Below are positions 1-12,159 of a stretch of DNA of 64,000 nt, one piece after another. The notes under the pieces are model-generated. The model was not told the origin of the DNA. It made no database searches and was given only the letters and a program-made list of their open reading frames with translations. Numbering within the stretch: the first letter of the stretch is position 1; every line of letters starts with the position of its first letter. The DNA is from Turnera subulata. Taxonomy: Eukaryota > Streptophyta > Magnoliopsida > Malpighiales > Passifloraceae. The translations under genes and the position numbers were made by a program. The stretch is from NCBI GenBank assembly GCA_028386065.3, contig JAKUCV010003298.1, positions 1 to 64,000 of the forward strand, read 5' to 3'.

Positions 1-228
1 TTTGTAACGGTTTGTTAAGCACCCGTAAGCTTAACATAGTTAGTGGAATCTTCAAGAGAGTCTCTTGAAGGACTGGATTAGCCACACAAGTAGTGTGTGT
101 GTGAACCAGGATAAATTGCTTGTGTCCTTCAATTGTTTTAATTCCGCATTTATTTCCTGCTTATTTCGTATTAGTCCGATAAACGCTATTCACCCCCCCC
201 CCTCTAGCGTAGGGCTATTGTTCTAACA
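1..228 (+). mobile_element. 3' end of a Copia LTR (family A), rest outside window
   Basis: The stretch beginning with GTAACGGTTTGTTAAGC and ending in TTCTAACA is closely similar to the last ~230 bp of the two LTRs at 56264-57699 and 59503-60993. Those complete LTRs start TGTTAGAAC and end CCTAACA, so this is the terminal R/U5 part of a plus-oriented copy. The element's other end lies to the left of the window. The five bases after it (ATAAG, 229-233) would be its target-site duplication. It sits in the 3' untranslated part of the minus-strand Copia element that follows, so it is a nested insertion. Confidence 0.85.
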
Positions 229-405
229 ATAAGAGCCAAAGGAGATAATAGATAGCATTATAAAAACCCAAAGTAAAGCCAAATATTCGACTTACAAACC
301 AAATATGAACAGTAGGAATAAAATAAAGTACTTATGCAAAATAAATAGATAGAGTACTTATGGGGAATGCAATGCATGACCTAAAGCATCAGATCAATTG
401 GAGCA

Positions 406-2828
406 TCATTCATCATCAGAAGCATCACGAGAGATAGTAGCAGCAATTTGGTCGAGCTTTGCAAAGATCTTTTTCTGAGACTTCTTCATTTGGCTACGGA
501 TAGAGCTGATTTCATCTTTCAATTCACTGATTTCTCCCTTGAGAGTAGTCACTTGCTCTGACACATCACCAATTTTCAAACCCTTTCCAGCAGATTTGGT
601 CACAGAATTGATCTTCTTGAGAACAATTGGCTTATCAGCAAGAGTAGGAGTGATCTTTAATTTCCTGGCCAGCAGTGTAATCAGAGATCCATGAGAATGC
701 TCCTTGTAAAGAGCCATGTGATGAAGGATAAGTGTACCAAAGCATATAGAGGATTTCTTGATGAGGCATGCCAAAATCCATTGATCAAGTTTCTTAGAGT
801 GAAGAGAATCTGGTTCTTCTAGGAGTGACATGGAGTTTTGGGAATGTTAATTGGAGTCCCGGATGCTGAATCATAGAATCTGATCTCCCCTAGTTTGATT
901 TTCAGCACATCACAGATCAACTCTGTTGTCACCTTGATTCTCTTGCCTTTGATGGTTGTCTTGATACACTCAACTAGCCCCTTATTTCCATAGTTAATGG
1001 TCATGTTGTCATAGAAATCCTTCACAACAACTTCATAACCTTGTACCTTCAAAGTGGCTAAGGTTTCAAGAGTAGCATCCTTCAGCAGCTTTGTTACACC
1101 AATGGCCTTAAAATTATCAAGCTCCATTGTATAGGTTGGAGTATGAGTGAAATACTTCTTCTTAGGCCTCTTCTTGAATCTGGATTTGGACAGATTCTTG
1201 AGCTTTCTCTTGGCTGGTGCAGGAGTAGCTTCTTCTTCATTCCCAGACTCCTCATCCTTTTCTTCCTCTTCTTCTTCCTTGTCGGATTCTCCTTCATCAT
1301 CTTCATTTTTATCCCCATCTTCTTCACTGTTATCCTCATCATCATCTTTCTCTGATTCCTTCTCGCTTTTCTCTTCTGAATTCTACTTATTGTCACTATC
1401 ATTTGGCTCTTCATCACTTTGCTTGGCTCCTGAGCTCTCTTGCTCTTCATCATCTCTCTTTCTCTTCCTGGAATCATCATGGACAGGTGAGTTCTCACCG
1501 TGGATCTCATCATCATCAGAATCTACCTCCACAACTTTTTCTCCCAGCTTCTTTCCTCCTTTTCCAAACACTGTCTTCACACGAGTGCTTGGCCTGACAT
1601 GTCTTGCTCGAGAAACTTGGGTGGTTGGAGTACAAGCCAAATGTTTTGGCATCTTCGGCTTAAGCACATCAGACTTTGTCTTAGAACTCTCTGCCTCTGG
1701 TTCAATGCTTGGGTTAACCTTCTCAGTGGCAGATTTGGTCTCAGGCTGAGCCAAATCTCCTTCTGGCAGTAAGCTCTCATCTACATCTGGTTTTTCTTCA
1801 ACTGATTTGGCCTTCTCAGTAGTTTGAGCCAAATCTTCCTTTGTATCCTCATCAACTTGTTTGGCCACTTCTTTGGCAATTTCAGCAACATGTACCAAAT
1901 CATCTGTTGCATCTTTATCCTCCTCGGAAATTGGAATCCCTGTTTGGATTTCATCACCAATCTCAGCACTTTTGCCCTTCTCTGTCTCTTCTGTCACTTT
2001 TACTTCTCCGAATTTGGCTTCTTCATCAGCCAAGCTCTGTTCTTCTACAGGAGTACTGGATTTGGCTTGCACAGCAGCCAAATCGTCAACTTCAGTGTTC
2101 TTCATATGAACCAGGACACCACCTAGTTCCTTCATCTTCTCCTCATAGAACTCCTCTGCATCTTTTCCCGGAGGAGGCACAAGTGACCTCACAAAAGCAG
2201 CAATCAAATTGGTTTTTGCTTTTGGTGAGCCAGAACCCTCATCTACACTCAAAGGCTTAACCTTTTCACTCGATTCAGCCCTTTTCACAACAGCAGCATC
2301 TGATTTGGCCTTTGCCAAACCAGAACCCTCACCAACACAATCAATAGATTTTTCAATAGTCATGACAATACTATCGATTACAGCATTCCTAGCATCTGAT
2401 TGAGTATCAATCGATCCTACCAAGGTCTTATCAGCAACATACACCTCTCCAGAACTTGAAACTCGAACACCAAAAGATTCAGAGATTAAAATACCCGTTT
2501 CAAAGATGTTCCCTGGTGGTGCTTCTTCAAGGTTGAATGCATGCACCTTGGAATCTGATTCTCCTCCTGGAGACACCATTGCTTCTTGGGTCTGAGCCCC
2601 AAGTTTGAGTTTCTCGATTTGAACAACTACCTCTCTTTCAGGTGAAGTGAGGTCAGGGCTTGCTTCCTCTTTCTTTTCCTTGCCCTTTTTCTTCTCTAGT
2701 GTTGTGGTCTTCTTGAACACCGGTTTTGCAGCAGCAGCCTTGGGTCTCCCTTTTAGAGGTGCTGGTGGTTTCGGTGGTTTCTGTTTTGAGGGTGTCTCCT
2801 TGAGATTTTTCCCTTTGTTGGTTCTCAT
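406..2828 (-). pseudogene. env-like third ORF of family B Copia element
   Basis: The frame opens at the ATG at 2828 with a Lys/Pro-rich basic start (residues ~1-50) and a long low-complexity acidic/Lys-rich middle. A TAG at 1383-1385 interrupts it, but the same frame continues through an Asp/Glu run and a basic KKRPKKK-like segment into a folded-looking domain from 1127 down. A frameshift near 820-830 then moves to the frame ending at 406. The C-terminal part (FYDNM, LDQWILACLIKK, LILHHM, then LITLLARKLKI) resembles the 'putative plant transposon protein' domain often found after pol in plant Copia and Gypsy elements. The last ~50 residues look like a coiled coil (LKGEISELKDEISSIRSQM). Function is unknown; 'env-like' is positional. 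The TAG fits CAG-to-TAG decay. Confidence 0.7.
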
Positions 2829-3339
2829 AATGGTAAGTGTTTAGGGTTAGAGGTGTTTGTGTTTCAGAGAAAAACTGAAAAGGGAAGTTGAGGAGAAGGT
2901 GGGTAATGGTGGAGGGAGAGATAATCACGGGCTTTTAAAATAGGAAGTGGTCCAACTACCATAAATGAACCGCTTGCTTTTCAGTTATTCCTTTTTCCTT
3001 TTTGACAGATGTGGGACACCACATATAGCCGTTGCCTCAGATGTTGTCTAGTTGACTTTGCACTCTCTTTCTTCTTTTTATTAACCGCTGCCTTTTGTCC
3101 ACTGGATAATAGGTTTTGGCTCGTCCATGAACCAAATACTGCAGCTCTTTCTCCTTGATGCCTTTGATGATTAGATGACAGCCACGATGTGTCCTCATAT
3201 GCTCAGATGCTTAGTGCTGGTGTGAGATGTGTGACAATTGAGTATATTCTAAGTGCATATGTGTATGATTTGTTATGATATGCATCAATACATAAAAACC
3301 AAATGTGGAGCCAAATCAGAATACTTAAGATATATTGCA
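2829..3339. other. spacer between RNase H and env-like ORF, no gene seen
   Basis: About 500 bp of non-coding DNA inside the family B element. It is pyrimidine-rich on the plus strand and holds further TTTGGCT / CCAAAT half-sites, e.g. near 3115-3145 and 3297-3316. I saw no open frame with family resemblance. Confidence 0.5.
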
Positions 3340-4112
3340 AATACCAAGCTCGAGTCTGATTTTGGTGAACTGATCTTTCTTCAATAGTTTGGTAAAGATA
3401 TCAGCCAGTTGATTCTCAGTTCTCATAATCTCAATGGCCACATCCTTCTTCAACACATGGTCTCGAATAAAATGATGTGTCTCACTTCAATATGTTTGGT
3501 TCGAGAGCGTTGCACCGGGTTCTTAATTAGATTGATGGCACTTGAGCTGTCACAAAAGATAAGAACACACTTGAAAGTTAGTCCATAATCAGCAAGTGTT
3601 TGTTTCATCTATAGTACTTATGCACAACATGCACCAGCTGCCACATATTCAGCCTCAGTTGTGGAAGTGGCAACTGAATTTTGCTTTTTACTTGACCAAG
3701 ATACAAGTGATTGTCCAAGTAATTGACAAGTACCACTTGTACTTTTTCTATCAAGAATGCACCTTGAAAAGTCTGCATCTAAGTAGCTTGTTAGTTCAAA
3801 AGAGTTCACATTAGGATACCACAAGCCTAAAGATGATGTTCCTTTTAAGTACTAGAAGATGCGCTTGATAGCTTTATGATGAGATTCTTTTGGGCATGAT
3901 TGAAATCTAGCACACAAACAAACACTATACATAATGTCTGGTCTTGTGGCTGTAAGGTAAAGAAGACTACCTATCATGCCTCTGTATAGTTTTACATCAA
4001 CATCCTTACCATTCTCATCCTTGTCAAGTTTGGTGCTAGTGCTCATTGGTGTCGGACTAGTTTTGGCTTCTGACAAGCCAAATCTTTTCAGCAGCTCTCG
4101 TGTGTACTTTGC
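3340..4112 (-). pseudogene. Copia RNase H domain (decayed)
   Basis: Minus-strand fragments read, in order, TRPDIMYSV, a YLDADFSR-like strand with the catalytic Asp, STSGTCQLLG, STTEAEYVAA and then CDSSSAINLIKNP followed by RTKHIEVRHHFIR-like sequence to about 3345. These are the standard RNase H blocks at the end of Copia pol. Stops and frameshifts break the domain near 3610 and 3835-3850. It follows directly on the RT fragment in the same transcript sense. The enzyme would remove the RNA strand during reverse transcription; this copy cannot be functional. Confidence 0.85.
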
Positions 4113-5122
4113 TTAGTTAAGAAAAATCCCACCATTGAGTTGCTTAACTTGAAACCGCAGGAAGAAATTTAATTCTCCCATCATGCTCATTTCAAACTCG
4201 CTGTGCATAAGCTTTTCAAACTCTTGACAAAGAGATTCATTAGTAGCACCAAATAGAATGTCATCAACATATATTTGCACAATAATGATATCCTCTTTGT
4301 TAGATTTCACAAATAGAGTTGAGCCTACCTTTCCTCTTATAAAGTATTGTGAAATCAATATGAGCTTAATCTATCATACCAAGCCCTAGGTGCTTGCTTA
4401 AGACCATATAATACCTTTTTCAACTTAAACACATGTTGTGGATGCTCATGGTTTTCAAATCCTGGAGGTTGTTCTACATATACTTCTTCCATAATATATC
4501 CATTTAGAAAAGCACTCTTAACATCCATTTGATAGAGCTTGAAAGATTTAAATGATGCAAATGCAAGCAGCATGCGAATGGATTCAAGTCTAGCTACTAG
4601 TGCAAAGGTCTCATCATAATCAATACCTTCCTCTTGATTGTAACCTTGTGCAACCAGTCGAGCTTTGTTTCTTACCACAGTTCATGACTCATCAAGCTTG
4701 TTTCTGAAGACCCATTTGGTTCCAATGATAGGATGATCTTTAGGCCTTGTAACAAGCTCCCACATATTGTTCCTCTCGAACTGATTAAGCTCTTCTTGCA
4801 TTGCCATCACCCAATTTTCATAAAGTATGGCTTCATTGACATTTTTGGGCTCAACTTGAGACAAGAATGCAAGATGTCTATTGATATTTTGTAATCTGGA
4901 TCTTGTGGTTATTCCTCTTCTAGGATCATCTAAAATGGCCTCTGTTGAGTGTCCTCTAGGTGCTTGCACCTCTGAGTTTCTCAGCTGTGGACATGAGCCA
5001 GATTCCAGAATATTTGGCTGCACACTGCTGTTATGAACATTTGGCTCGGGAGAAGCCAAATGTTGTTCATTCGCAATTGGATCAGGAATTTGCACATCTT
5101 TTGCCTCATCAATATCAATAAC
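4113..5122 (-). pseudogene. Copia reverse transcriptase (decayed)
   Basis: Two long frames carry the RT core. The first (4678-4355) has KARLVAQGYNQ, QMDVKSAFLNG with a catalytic Asp, and LYGLKQAPRAWY. The second (4358-4113) has the YVDDI active-site box. The frame 5095-4682 holds the integrase-RT linker and N-terminal RT segment (WVMAMQEELNQFERN, WVFRNKLDE). A TGA at ~4680, a frameshift at ~4356 and a TAA at 4113-4115 interrupt it. The TAA sits where related elements have Gln, consistent with CAA-to-TAA decay. Confidence 0.9.
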
Positions 5123-5972
5123 CTATGGCTGATTATCAGAAGTAAACTCAACATTTGTATCATCACTAAGATCATTCAAGTTAATCTCATCAAACACCAC
5201 ATGCATGGATTCTTCAACAACCATGGTTCTTTTGTTATATACCCTATAGGCTTTACTATTCAATGAATAACCAAGGAATATACCATCATTCGACTTAGCT
5301 TGAAACTTATCTAAATTATCTTTAGTATTCAGGATGTAACACTTGGAGCCAAATGTGCGAAAGTATACAATATTTGGCTTTCTATCATGCCAAATCTCAT
5401 AAGGTGTCTTTTCAATTAATGGACGCAAAGAGACTCTATTTAGGACATAGCATGCTGTGTTCACACCCTCAGCCCAGAAATAAGCAGGTAACTTATACTC
5501 ATTAAGCATAGTTCTAGCCATTTCTTGTAAGGTTCGATTCTTCCTTTCCACAACCCTATTCTGTTGAGGTGTTCTAGGAGTCAAAAATGTGTGTTCAATG
5601 CCATTTTGCTCACAGAATTGATTGAAGGTGGAATTATCAAATTCTCCTCCATGATCACTTCTGATTTTAGATATTTTATACCCTTTTTCATTGTGCAGCT
5701 TCCTAGCTAAAGAATCAAATTCTTGACATGCATGATCTTTTTGAGAAAGAAATAAAACCCAAGTGAATCTAGAATAATCATCAACAATAACGAAAGCATA
5801 CTTTTTACCGCCAAGACTCACAGTTCTCATAGGACCAAAAAGATCAATATGTAGAAGTTCAAGAGGTCGAGAAGTCGATACCACATGTTTTCGTTTAAAT
5901 GAACTTTTGATTTGTTTACCGAGTTGACATGCACGACATTTGGTTTCTGCCTCGAACTTTAGTTTGGGCAGA
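5123..5972 (-). pseudogene. Copia integrase, 3' exon-side piece
   Basis: Minus-strand frame with the last half of the zinc-binding HHCC region (CRACQLGK at ~5940-5915). The catalytic core follows: HIDLFGP (first Asp), SDHGGEFDN (second Asp) and NRVVERKNRTL (Glu), i.e. a D,D,E triad. The open frame from 5884 to 5123 is 253 codons and ends at a TAG that fits a decayed CAG, after which the linker continues in frame. The 5' side of this domain is separated from the gag-pre-integrase piece at 9997-10478 by the 4-kb insertion 5978-9994. Confidence 0.9.
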
Positions 5973-5977
5973 CCATC
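5973..5977. repeat. target-site duplication CCATC (left copy)
   Basis: CCATC at 5973-5977 is matched by CCATC at 9995-9999. The pair brackets the insertion at 5978-9994. Dropping one copy rejoins the ...VDG and GLPKL... ends of the Copia pre-integrase region. Confidence 0.8.
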
Positions 5978-8900
5978 TGAAACGTCTGTGTCCCAATTTA
6001 TTAATACAAACTATAAATTAAATGTAAAATGACCAAATTGCCCTTATTATTTTCGGGACACGAAAAATCATCAACTAAAACACCGTATCCCAAATTATCC
6101 ATTAAATTAATTATATCATGTGAAGTGACCAATATACCCTTCTGCCCCGGGATACGATAAAAATCAAGATAATCATTAATTAAGCAACATATAGACAATA
6201 CATTATATCAAAATAGAGTATGCAGCGGAAGACAAATACATATGACAACACGTATGCAATGAACCCTATGGATCCGACCCAAGGAGGAAAGCACCGCCAC
6301 CTGCTGATATGCTCTTCTGATCATCGATCAGCTAACCTGTGACAAGACTGTGAGGGGATGAGACCAACCACTGTCTCACCGCAAACAAATAAACCAAAGT
6401 ATACAAATACAAATCAACCACAAATACCGGCGTCAGGCAGTAGCAATCATAGTGCACAAACAAGACACAATGCATGTCACAAGTCATCAACAGACTTCAA
6501 ACCATCACCGGTCTTTTATCATCTTATTATAATTATACTTTATCGTTTTTAGAGTTTTAACATTTTATTAGGGCCCTCTACTGTGTGCGTCGAGCTCGGT
6601 CCCGTCTGATCAGACAATCAGGGCATAAGCCCAAATACAACCAGGGCCCAAGCCCAAATATCATCATAGAGAGAGAGAGAGAGAAAGTGGGAGGTAGAAA
6701 GGGGGAGGTAGAAAGAGGGAGGTAGAAACCGGTCATCACAGACCCATATGCTAAACCGCATATACCATGCTAACCCGCATGTAATCCCGAGGGGTATCAC
6801 TTCCCGCTCGAACCAACCGGTCAACAGCACCACAGTAGAATATTTTTATTGTACATTATTCTCAGTTATACTTAATGAGTTATATGTGCCATACATTATG
6901 ATTGTCCAGGATTGTGTGGATTTAACATTTTATTTTCCAGTCCGAGCCTCCAGCCCACAAATCACCACACGAATCACAGAATCATATCTCATATTATTTA
7001 GTCAAAACAAACAAATCATGCTCAACTGGCATGTCATATTACACAGGCACACGATTTACATAATCAGGCATATCACATCAAGTATCACCATTAAGATACA
7101 AGTGCACACAGGAACACCAACACAGCAAGCATACATGCATACAGCATACAATACCAACCAAATATTACCACTTCATGTACCATATTTATTAACCGAGTAT
7201 TGTAGGCAGTAATGCATACAAAGGTTTATAAGTCCTCACCTGGGCCATATCAACAGTCTCGGAAGCCGAAGCCTCATTCCACCTTAACATATCCTATATT
7301 GGAATCAAAACGACCACACATAAGGTTCACATAAAAACATGATGAATGCATGTCAATGCCGTGACTATAACGATATGAAATCTTTAGTCTTTAAGCCCAA
7401 TTAAGATAAGTCTATGGTCTTTGCTCGACAAATCCTATAACCGTAGCCCGAGACTAAAAGTTCTCTTAAGTTCAATTATTTGTCTCGATTAACGGTTCAC
7501 AGGGCTTGAAGCCCACATCAATTAAAGTCACTAGGCCTAAAGTCCATTTTAAATTAATTACTCTTTATTGGGCCTATAGCCCGTCTCAAATACAAGCCAT
7601 TGGGCCTAAAGCCCGCCTCATAAGTCATTGGGCCTAAAAGCCCATGTAAAATTATTATGACATTAATTGGGCCTAAACCCGGCCCAGCCTCATAATCACA
7701 TTAACCGAACTCTAGAGCCCAAACATTTTCCGGCCTAAAGATACTATGTGCATCGGACATATACTAGCCACGCCACTCAACTCTCCAAGCTCGGTATCCA
7801 CTATATCCTTCTCATTTTAATACAACGATTAAATGCAATTACACTACATGTCATGTACAAAATCAAATAACGGCCAACACCGGGATTTACCATGTAATGC
7901 CGAAAAAAAATTTATGTCTTGCCGGAACAGCAACCCGAGCCTCGCCGGAAAATTCCCGAGCTCGCCGGATTTCAGTAACCCTGCTGGAAAACACCACAAC
8001 AACCAAGAGAAAGGAACCCCGACTACTCTGCCAAAATCCAACAGCACCCAAACCAAATTCAAACACAATAACACAACCCACACAAGTATCAACGAATCTG
8101 GAAAGAGGAAGACAAAAGGATTCGCCAGAAACTCACTGAATCAACAGTCCAACCCAGATCTGCAGTATTCTGTTCAAAACCAACCTCGTTGGCCCCAAAC
8201 CAGAAACACAAACAACCCTGCCGACCACACAACCAAGCACCAACGCAACATTCAAATCAAACTCACCCACCGCAGGCATTAAAACGAATTGAAGAAAAAG
8301 GAAGAATGAACATATTGAGTCCTTACCCGAAAATTGAGCTCTCATAGTCCAAACCCGTTCCACAACCTCTCTGTCCGAGACAAACCCGCAACAGCCAACC
8401 AAATCCGGCAGCCACCACCCCAACCTGAGGCAACACAGGGACCAACAACAGGCCTCACTCCGGCCAAACACACCACCAACGAACCAAACCTGCACCCGCC
8501 ATTCACTGTCTCCATCCGGCCGCCAGCAACATCAGCACAACAATCGATAACTCACCCGCCCGCCGAGCACCAACACCGAGACAGTGATAGACACCTGCCA
8601 CCAACAATCGCACTCACCACCACCATGACGAGCCTAGCCGTTACCCACAACACAATGCACAAACCGCCCATTAACAGCTAACCAGAACCAGAAGCGGAAT
8701 AGAGCAGAAAGAAAGAAGAACTAAAGGAAGAGGGAAGTTAGGGCGGCGAGTGTTACCTTGTCGGCGACCTACAAGGCCCAACACTCGAGAGGTCGATCCT
8801 CTCTTGTAGACCTGTCAGGTCTGTAGCCATCGGCGGCGGCGACACTTCAGGTGGGTGTGGCTTCGACACCATGTCGCGAGCCAAATCACACAAGCTCTCC

Positions 8901-9492
8901 TCCTTCGTCCGACAACAGCGGCAGCGCAAGGGGCAGCGAGCAAAACAACAAAGAGAAAAGGAGAATCAGGAAGGAAGAAAAAGGTGTGGTGGCGACAGTT
9001 ATTCGACGAGATAGAAGTGAGGCTTGAGGGCAAAAAAGAAAGAGAGAAAAAGGAAGAGTGGGTAGCGGCCGTTCGGGGAAAAGAGAGGAAAGAAAAAGAG
9101 AGAAAAAAGATGTTTTTATACTCTAGGGTTAGGGTTGATTTCAGCCGGGACCAAAACGACGTCGTTTTGGTCTTAGGCATGGTCAACCCTCTTCCCTTGG
9201 TCAAAACGCGGGTCAAGTGTGTCTTTTATGTCTGGCCTATCCTGAAACTACGTAGTTTTTGGCAAACTACACTACACCATGTGTTGCACCCTAAAACACA
9301 ATTAAATTCCGTAGAACCCGAAACTAGGATTAAATCCAACATATATGAAATATTTCTGCGTAAAAATAAATTAATAACATTAATTTTCTTGACCAAAATT
9401 CCGGAAATTCTACATGGGTAAAATTGGAATTTTAAATTCCAAAAATTTGAAAATTCCATAAAAATTAATTTACGAAAAATCGGGGCGTTACA
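5978..9492. mobile_element. Tekay/Del-like Gypsy solo LTR (~3.5 kb)
   Basis: The segment starts TGAAACGTCTGTGTCCC and ends GGGGCGTTACA, the terminal forms usual for plant chromovirus (Tekay/Del) LTRs. No gag or pol lies inside, and plus-strand frames at 6358-7212 and 7833-8681 look non-coding. A cluster at ~7380-7700 repeats the motif TTGGGCCTAAAGCCC with variants, and 6619-6657 has a similar GGGC..GCCC group. A (GA)n tract occurs at 6669-6684. The left boundary abuts a CCATC duplication; the right boundary abuts the SINE-like array, which separates it from the second CCATC. Lineage assignment rests on termini and length only. Confidence 0.65.
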
Positions 9493-9994
9493 GGGGGATA
9501 AAAAGCATCATGTCCCGAGTTCGAATCCCTAGTGCTGCAGCATGGTAAAGGATTTAATCGGGCAGAGGGAGTGATGTAACAATACCTGGATTTGGTGGGT
9601 CCCTCAGGGGGAGGGCCTTCATAAAAAAAACATTTTTTTGTGAAGGCCCTCCCCCTGAGGGACCCACTAAATCCAGGTATTGTTACATCACTCCCTCCGC
9701 CCGATTAAATCCTTTACCATGCTGCAGCACTAGGGATTCGAACTCGGGACGTGATGCTTTTTATCCCCCTCAAGGAGAGCACCTTCACCAATTGAGGGGG
9801 ATAAAAAACATCACGTCCCGAGTTGGAATCCCTAGTGCTGCAGCATGGTAAAGGATTTAATCGGGCGGAGGGAGTGATGTAACAATACTTGGATTTGGTG
9901 GGTCCCTCGAGGGGAGGGCCTTCACAAAACGGGCGGAGGGAGTGATGTAACAATACCTGGATTTGGTGGGTCCCTTAGGGGGAGGGCCTTCACA
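9493..9994. repeat. SINE-like units in inverted arrangement
   Basis: Four related units: plus 9493-9621, minus 9641-9800, plus ~9793-9926, plus partial ~9931-9994. The minus unit is the most complete. Read in its sense it has TGGTGAAGGTG, a perfect fit to the RNA polymerase III A box TRGYNNARNNG, and ~45 bp on GTTCGAATC (9743-9735), a perfect B box. This indicates a tRNA-derived SINE with a tail unit ending GAGGGCCTTCAC. The first plus and minus units are separated by only ~19 bp (A8CAT7G), so the region folds into a near-perfect ~128-bp hairpin. Confidence 0.7.
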
Positions 9995-9996
9995 CC

Positions 9997-10478
9997 ATCG
10001 ACTAAATCCTTTTTTGAAAAATTTAAGATAAGTTCAAGATTTGCATGCCCTAGCCTCCTGTGCCATAGAGTTGCAGTATCTGTTCTTGCACTAAAGCACT
10101 TAATTTCAGGATTAGTAACCTCATTTAAACATATGGAATATAGATTACCAATCCTCTTTCCAACAAACAAGATATTCTCATCATTAACTCTACTCACAAG
10201 ATATCTAGATAATTCAAAAGTAACTCTGAATCCTTTATCACAGAGCTGACTGATACTAAGCAGGTTGTACTTAAGATTATCAACAAGTAACACATGCTCA
10301 ATAGTTGGGTTAGTGCCAATCTTACCAATACCAAAGATTTTTCCTTTAGAACTATCACCAAATGTAACATTACTTCGGTGTTTTGAGAGAAGGGATGTAA
10401 ATTTTAATGGGTCACCTGCCATATGCCTTGAACAACCACTGTCCAGAACCCATTCATTCCTTGCATCCTGTCAAATGA
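9997..10478 (-). pseudogene. Copia protease / gag-pre-integrase segment
   Basis: The minus-strand frame begins just after the gag frame with WVLDSGCSRHMAG, the Copia aspartic protease active site (DSG). It continues through NLLSISQLCDKGF and LWHRRLGHANL, the gag-pre-integrase His motif, and breaks at the insertion near 9999. The coding sequence resumes at 5972 on the far side of the Tekay-like LTR and SINE array. The protease would mature the polyprotein; this copy is split and inactive. Confidence 0.85.
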
Positions 10479-12103
10479 TCAAGTTTTAGGTACCCAAACT
10501 AACTTGGGTCCATCAAGGTTAGATTTGGCTCCTTTCGGAACCCAAATATATTTAACATGATTGTTTCTCTTCCTATGAAAGCATGATCTGATCATATGAC
10601 CAACATTTCCACAGTAATAGCATGTGATATCAGGTCTATGTGAGTGCTCATGATGTCCCTGCCTAGGATATCTAGGTCTATATTGTGATCTAGATTCAGC
10701 CTTGACAAATTTAACTGGCAGATTTGGCTTGTTAAAAGCCATATGTGTAGCGCCTATTCCACTTTTATCTAGTGAATGCCTTTGTTGTCCTAGCAGCAGA
10801 TTCAGGCTATCTCTTCCATTAGTAAACTTCTTTAGAGAACATTTTAGATCATCTACTTCAGCCTTTAGAGCATCATTCTTTTGAATCATCTCTTCACACT
10901 TGCTCAAATTACTAGCTAGCTTTTTCTCAAGGTCTTTATATGCGTTTTGAGCAGCAAGTTTCTCTTTCTTTAATGACTCACAAATAGACAAACTTTCAGC
11001 ATGTGCACGCTCAAGAGTTTCATATGTAGTTTTGTGAGATGCATGATCAAATTCAAGCAGATCAATATGTTTCTTATATGAAGCATTCTTCCTAAGTGTT
11101 TGCTCATACTTATCATGCAATTCTTCAAATGCATCTTGAAGTTCATCAAAAGTATAGTCAAGAGAATCATTTACCTCATCATCTTCTTGAGCCATTAAGC
11201 ATAGATTTACTGCTTCATCAGAATTAGAGTGACTTGATGAATCCAAATCATCCCATGCCGACATAGCCTTCTTTCCTTTGTTTCTAGGGAAATCAGATTT
11301 GGCTTTTTTGTGTGGACATTCTGACTTGATATGGCCCGAACGATTGTAGCCAAAACACACAGGTAAGTCTTTCTTTTGTTCACTTGATTTTGCACCTTGG
11401 AAGCTCTTTCCTTTCATTTGCTTCCTCTTTCGAAGAAATTTGACAAACTTCCTGGTGATCAGTGCCATATCCGCATCATTGTACTCATCACTAGACTCTT
11501 GGTCCGCCTTAAGAGCCAAATCTTTCTTCTTTGGTTCTTTTGGTTCCAGCTTAGAGCCATGAACAATAAGCTTGCCAATGAGCTCATTATAGGTGAGAAC
11601 ATTCAGATTCTAAGCTTCTTCAATAGCTGTGACCTTTGGCTCCCACTCCTTAGGTAGAGATCTAAGGATCTTTGCCACTTTAACCATTGCAAAGAATGGT
11701 GAAGCGTGTATCCATTTCTTGCACAGTTTCTTCAGCAGCCATTTGGAAGAGCTCATAGTCCCTCATTAGGCAATTGAGCCGAGACTCCTTTACTTGGTTG
11801 GTTCCTTCATGTGTGACACAAAGAAGCCTCCAAATTTCATAGGCTATGCCACAAGAGCTAACTCTTTGAAATTCACTTTCACTTATACCACAAAGTAGTA
11901 TATTTTTGGCTTGTGCATCAAGCTTAGCTCTCCTTAGCTCATCTTCAAACCAGAATTGCATGTCTGGCATAGGGACTCTGAAAAATATTCCACATCTCAA
12001 GATCTTTCCCTTCAAGGAAGATCTTCATCCTAAACTTCCAATAGTCAAAGTTCACTCCATCAAAGTATGGAGCTTTGTTGACACTTGTACCTTCAAAAGC
12101 CAT
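10479..12103 (-). pseudogene. Copia gag (family B), frameshifted
   Basis: The probable start ATG is at 12103, opening with MAFEGTSVNKAPYFDG and FDYWKFRMK, the usual N-terminus of Copia gag. Fragments at 12015-11680 (ESRLNCLMRDYELF, UBN2-type) and 11519-10479 follow after frameshifts. The 346-codon fragment has two CCHC zinc knuckles, CFGYNRSGHIKSEC (third ligand position altered) and CYYCGNVGHMIRSC. Between them lies a long heptad-rich coiled coil. It ends with the IWVPKG / LVWVPKT motif common in Sirevirus-like gag proteins just before protease. Confidence 0.85.
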
Positions 12104-12145
12104 GATCTTTCTCTCTGGAGGTTAATCCACTTGATTGAAAACGCA

Positions 12146-12157
12146 GCTCCGCTACCA
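12146..12157 (-). other. primer binding site, family B
   Basis: The minus-strand sequence TGGTAGCGGAGC lies two bases inside the LTR. It differs by two bases from the usual Copia site TGGTATCAGAGC (initiator tRNA-Met). The same variant occurs in both family A elements. Confidence 0.75.
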
Positions 12158-12159
12158 AT

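Noticed and set aside
1147..1749. Plus-strand Ser-rich open frames
   Set aside because: Antisense shadow of the acidic, low-complexity env-like ORF on the minus strand.
6358..8681. Plus and minus frames in the Tekay-like LTR
   Set aside because: Low-complexity, Thr/Pro/Asn-rich, no family motifs, lying wholly within LTR sequence.
9700..9800. A genuine tRNA gene
   Set aside because: A and B boxes fit, but acceptor stem and anticodon arm do not form and the unit is repeated; SINE is the better call.
9714..9953. Minus-strand frame of 79 codons
   Set aside because: It runs through the SINE-like inverted units; translation of repeat DNA.
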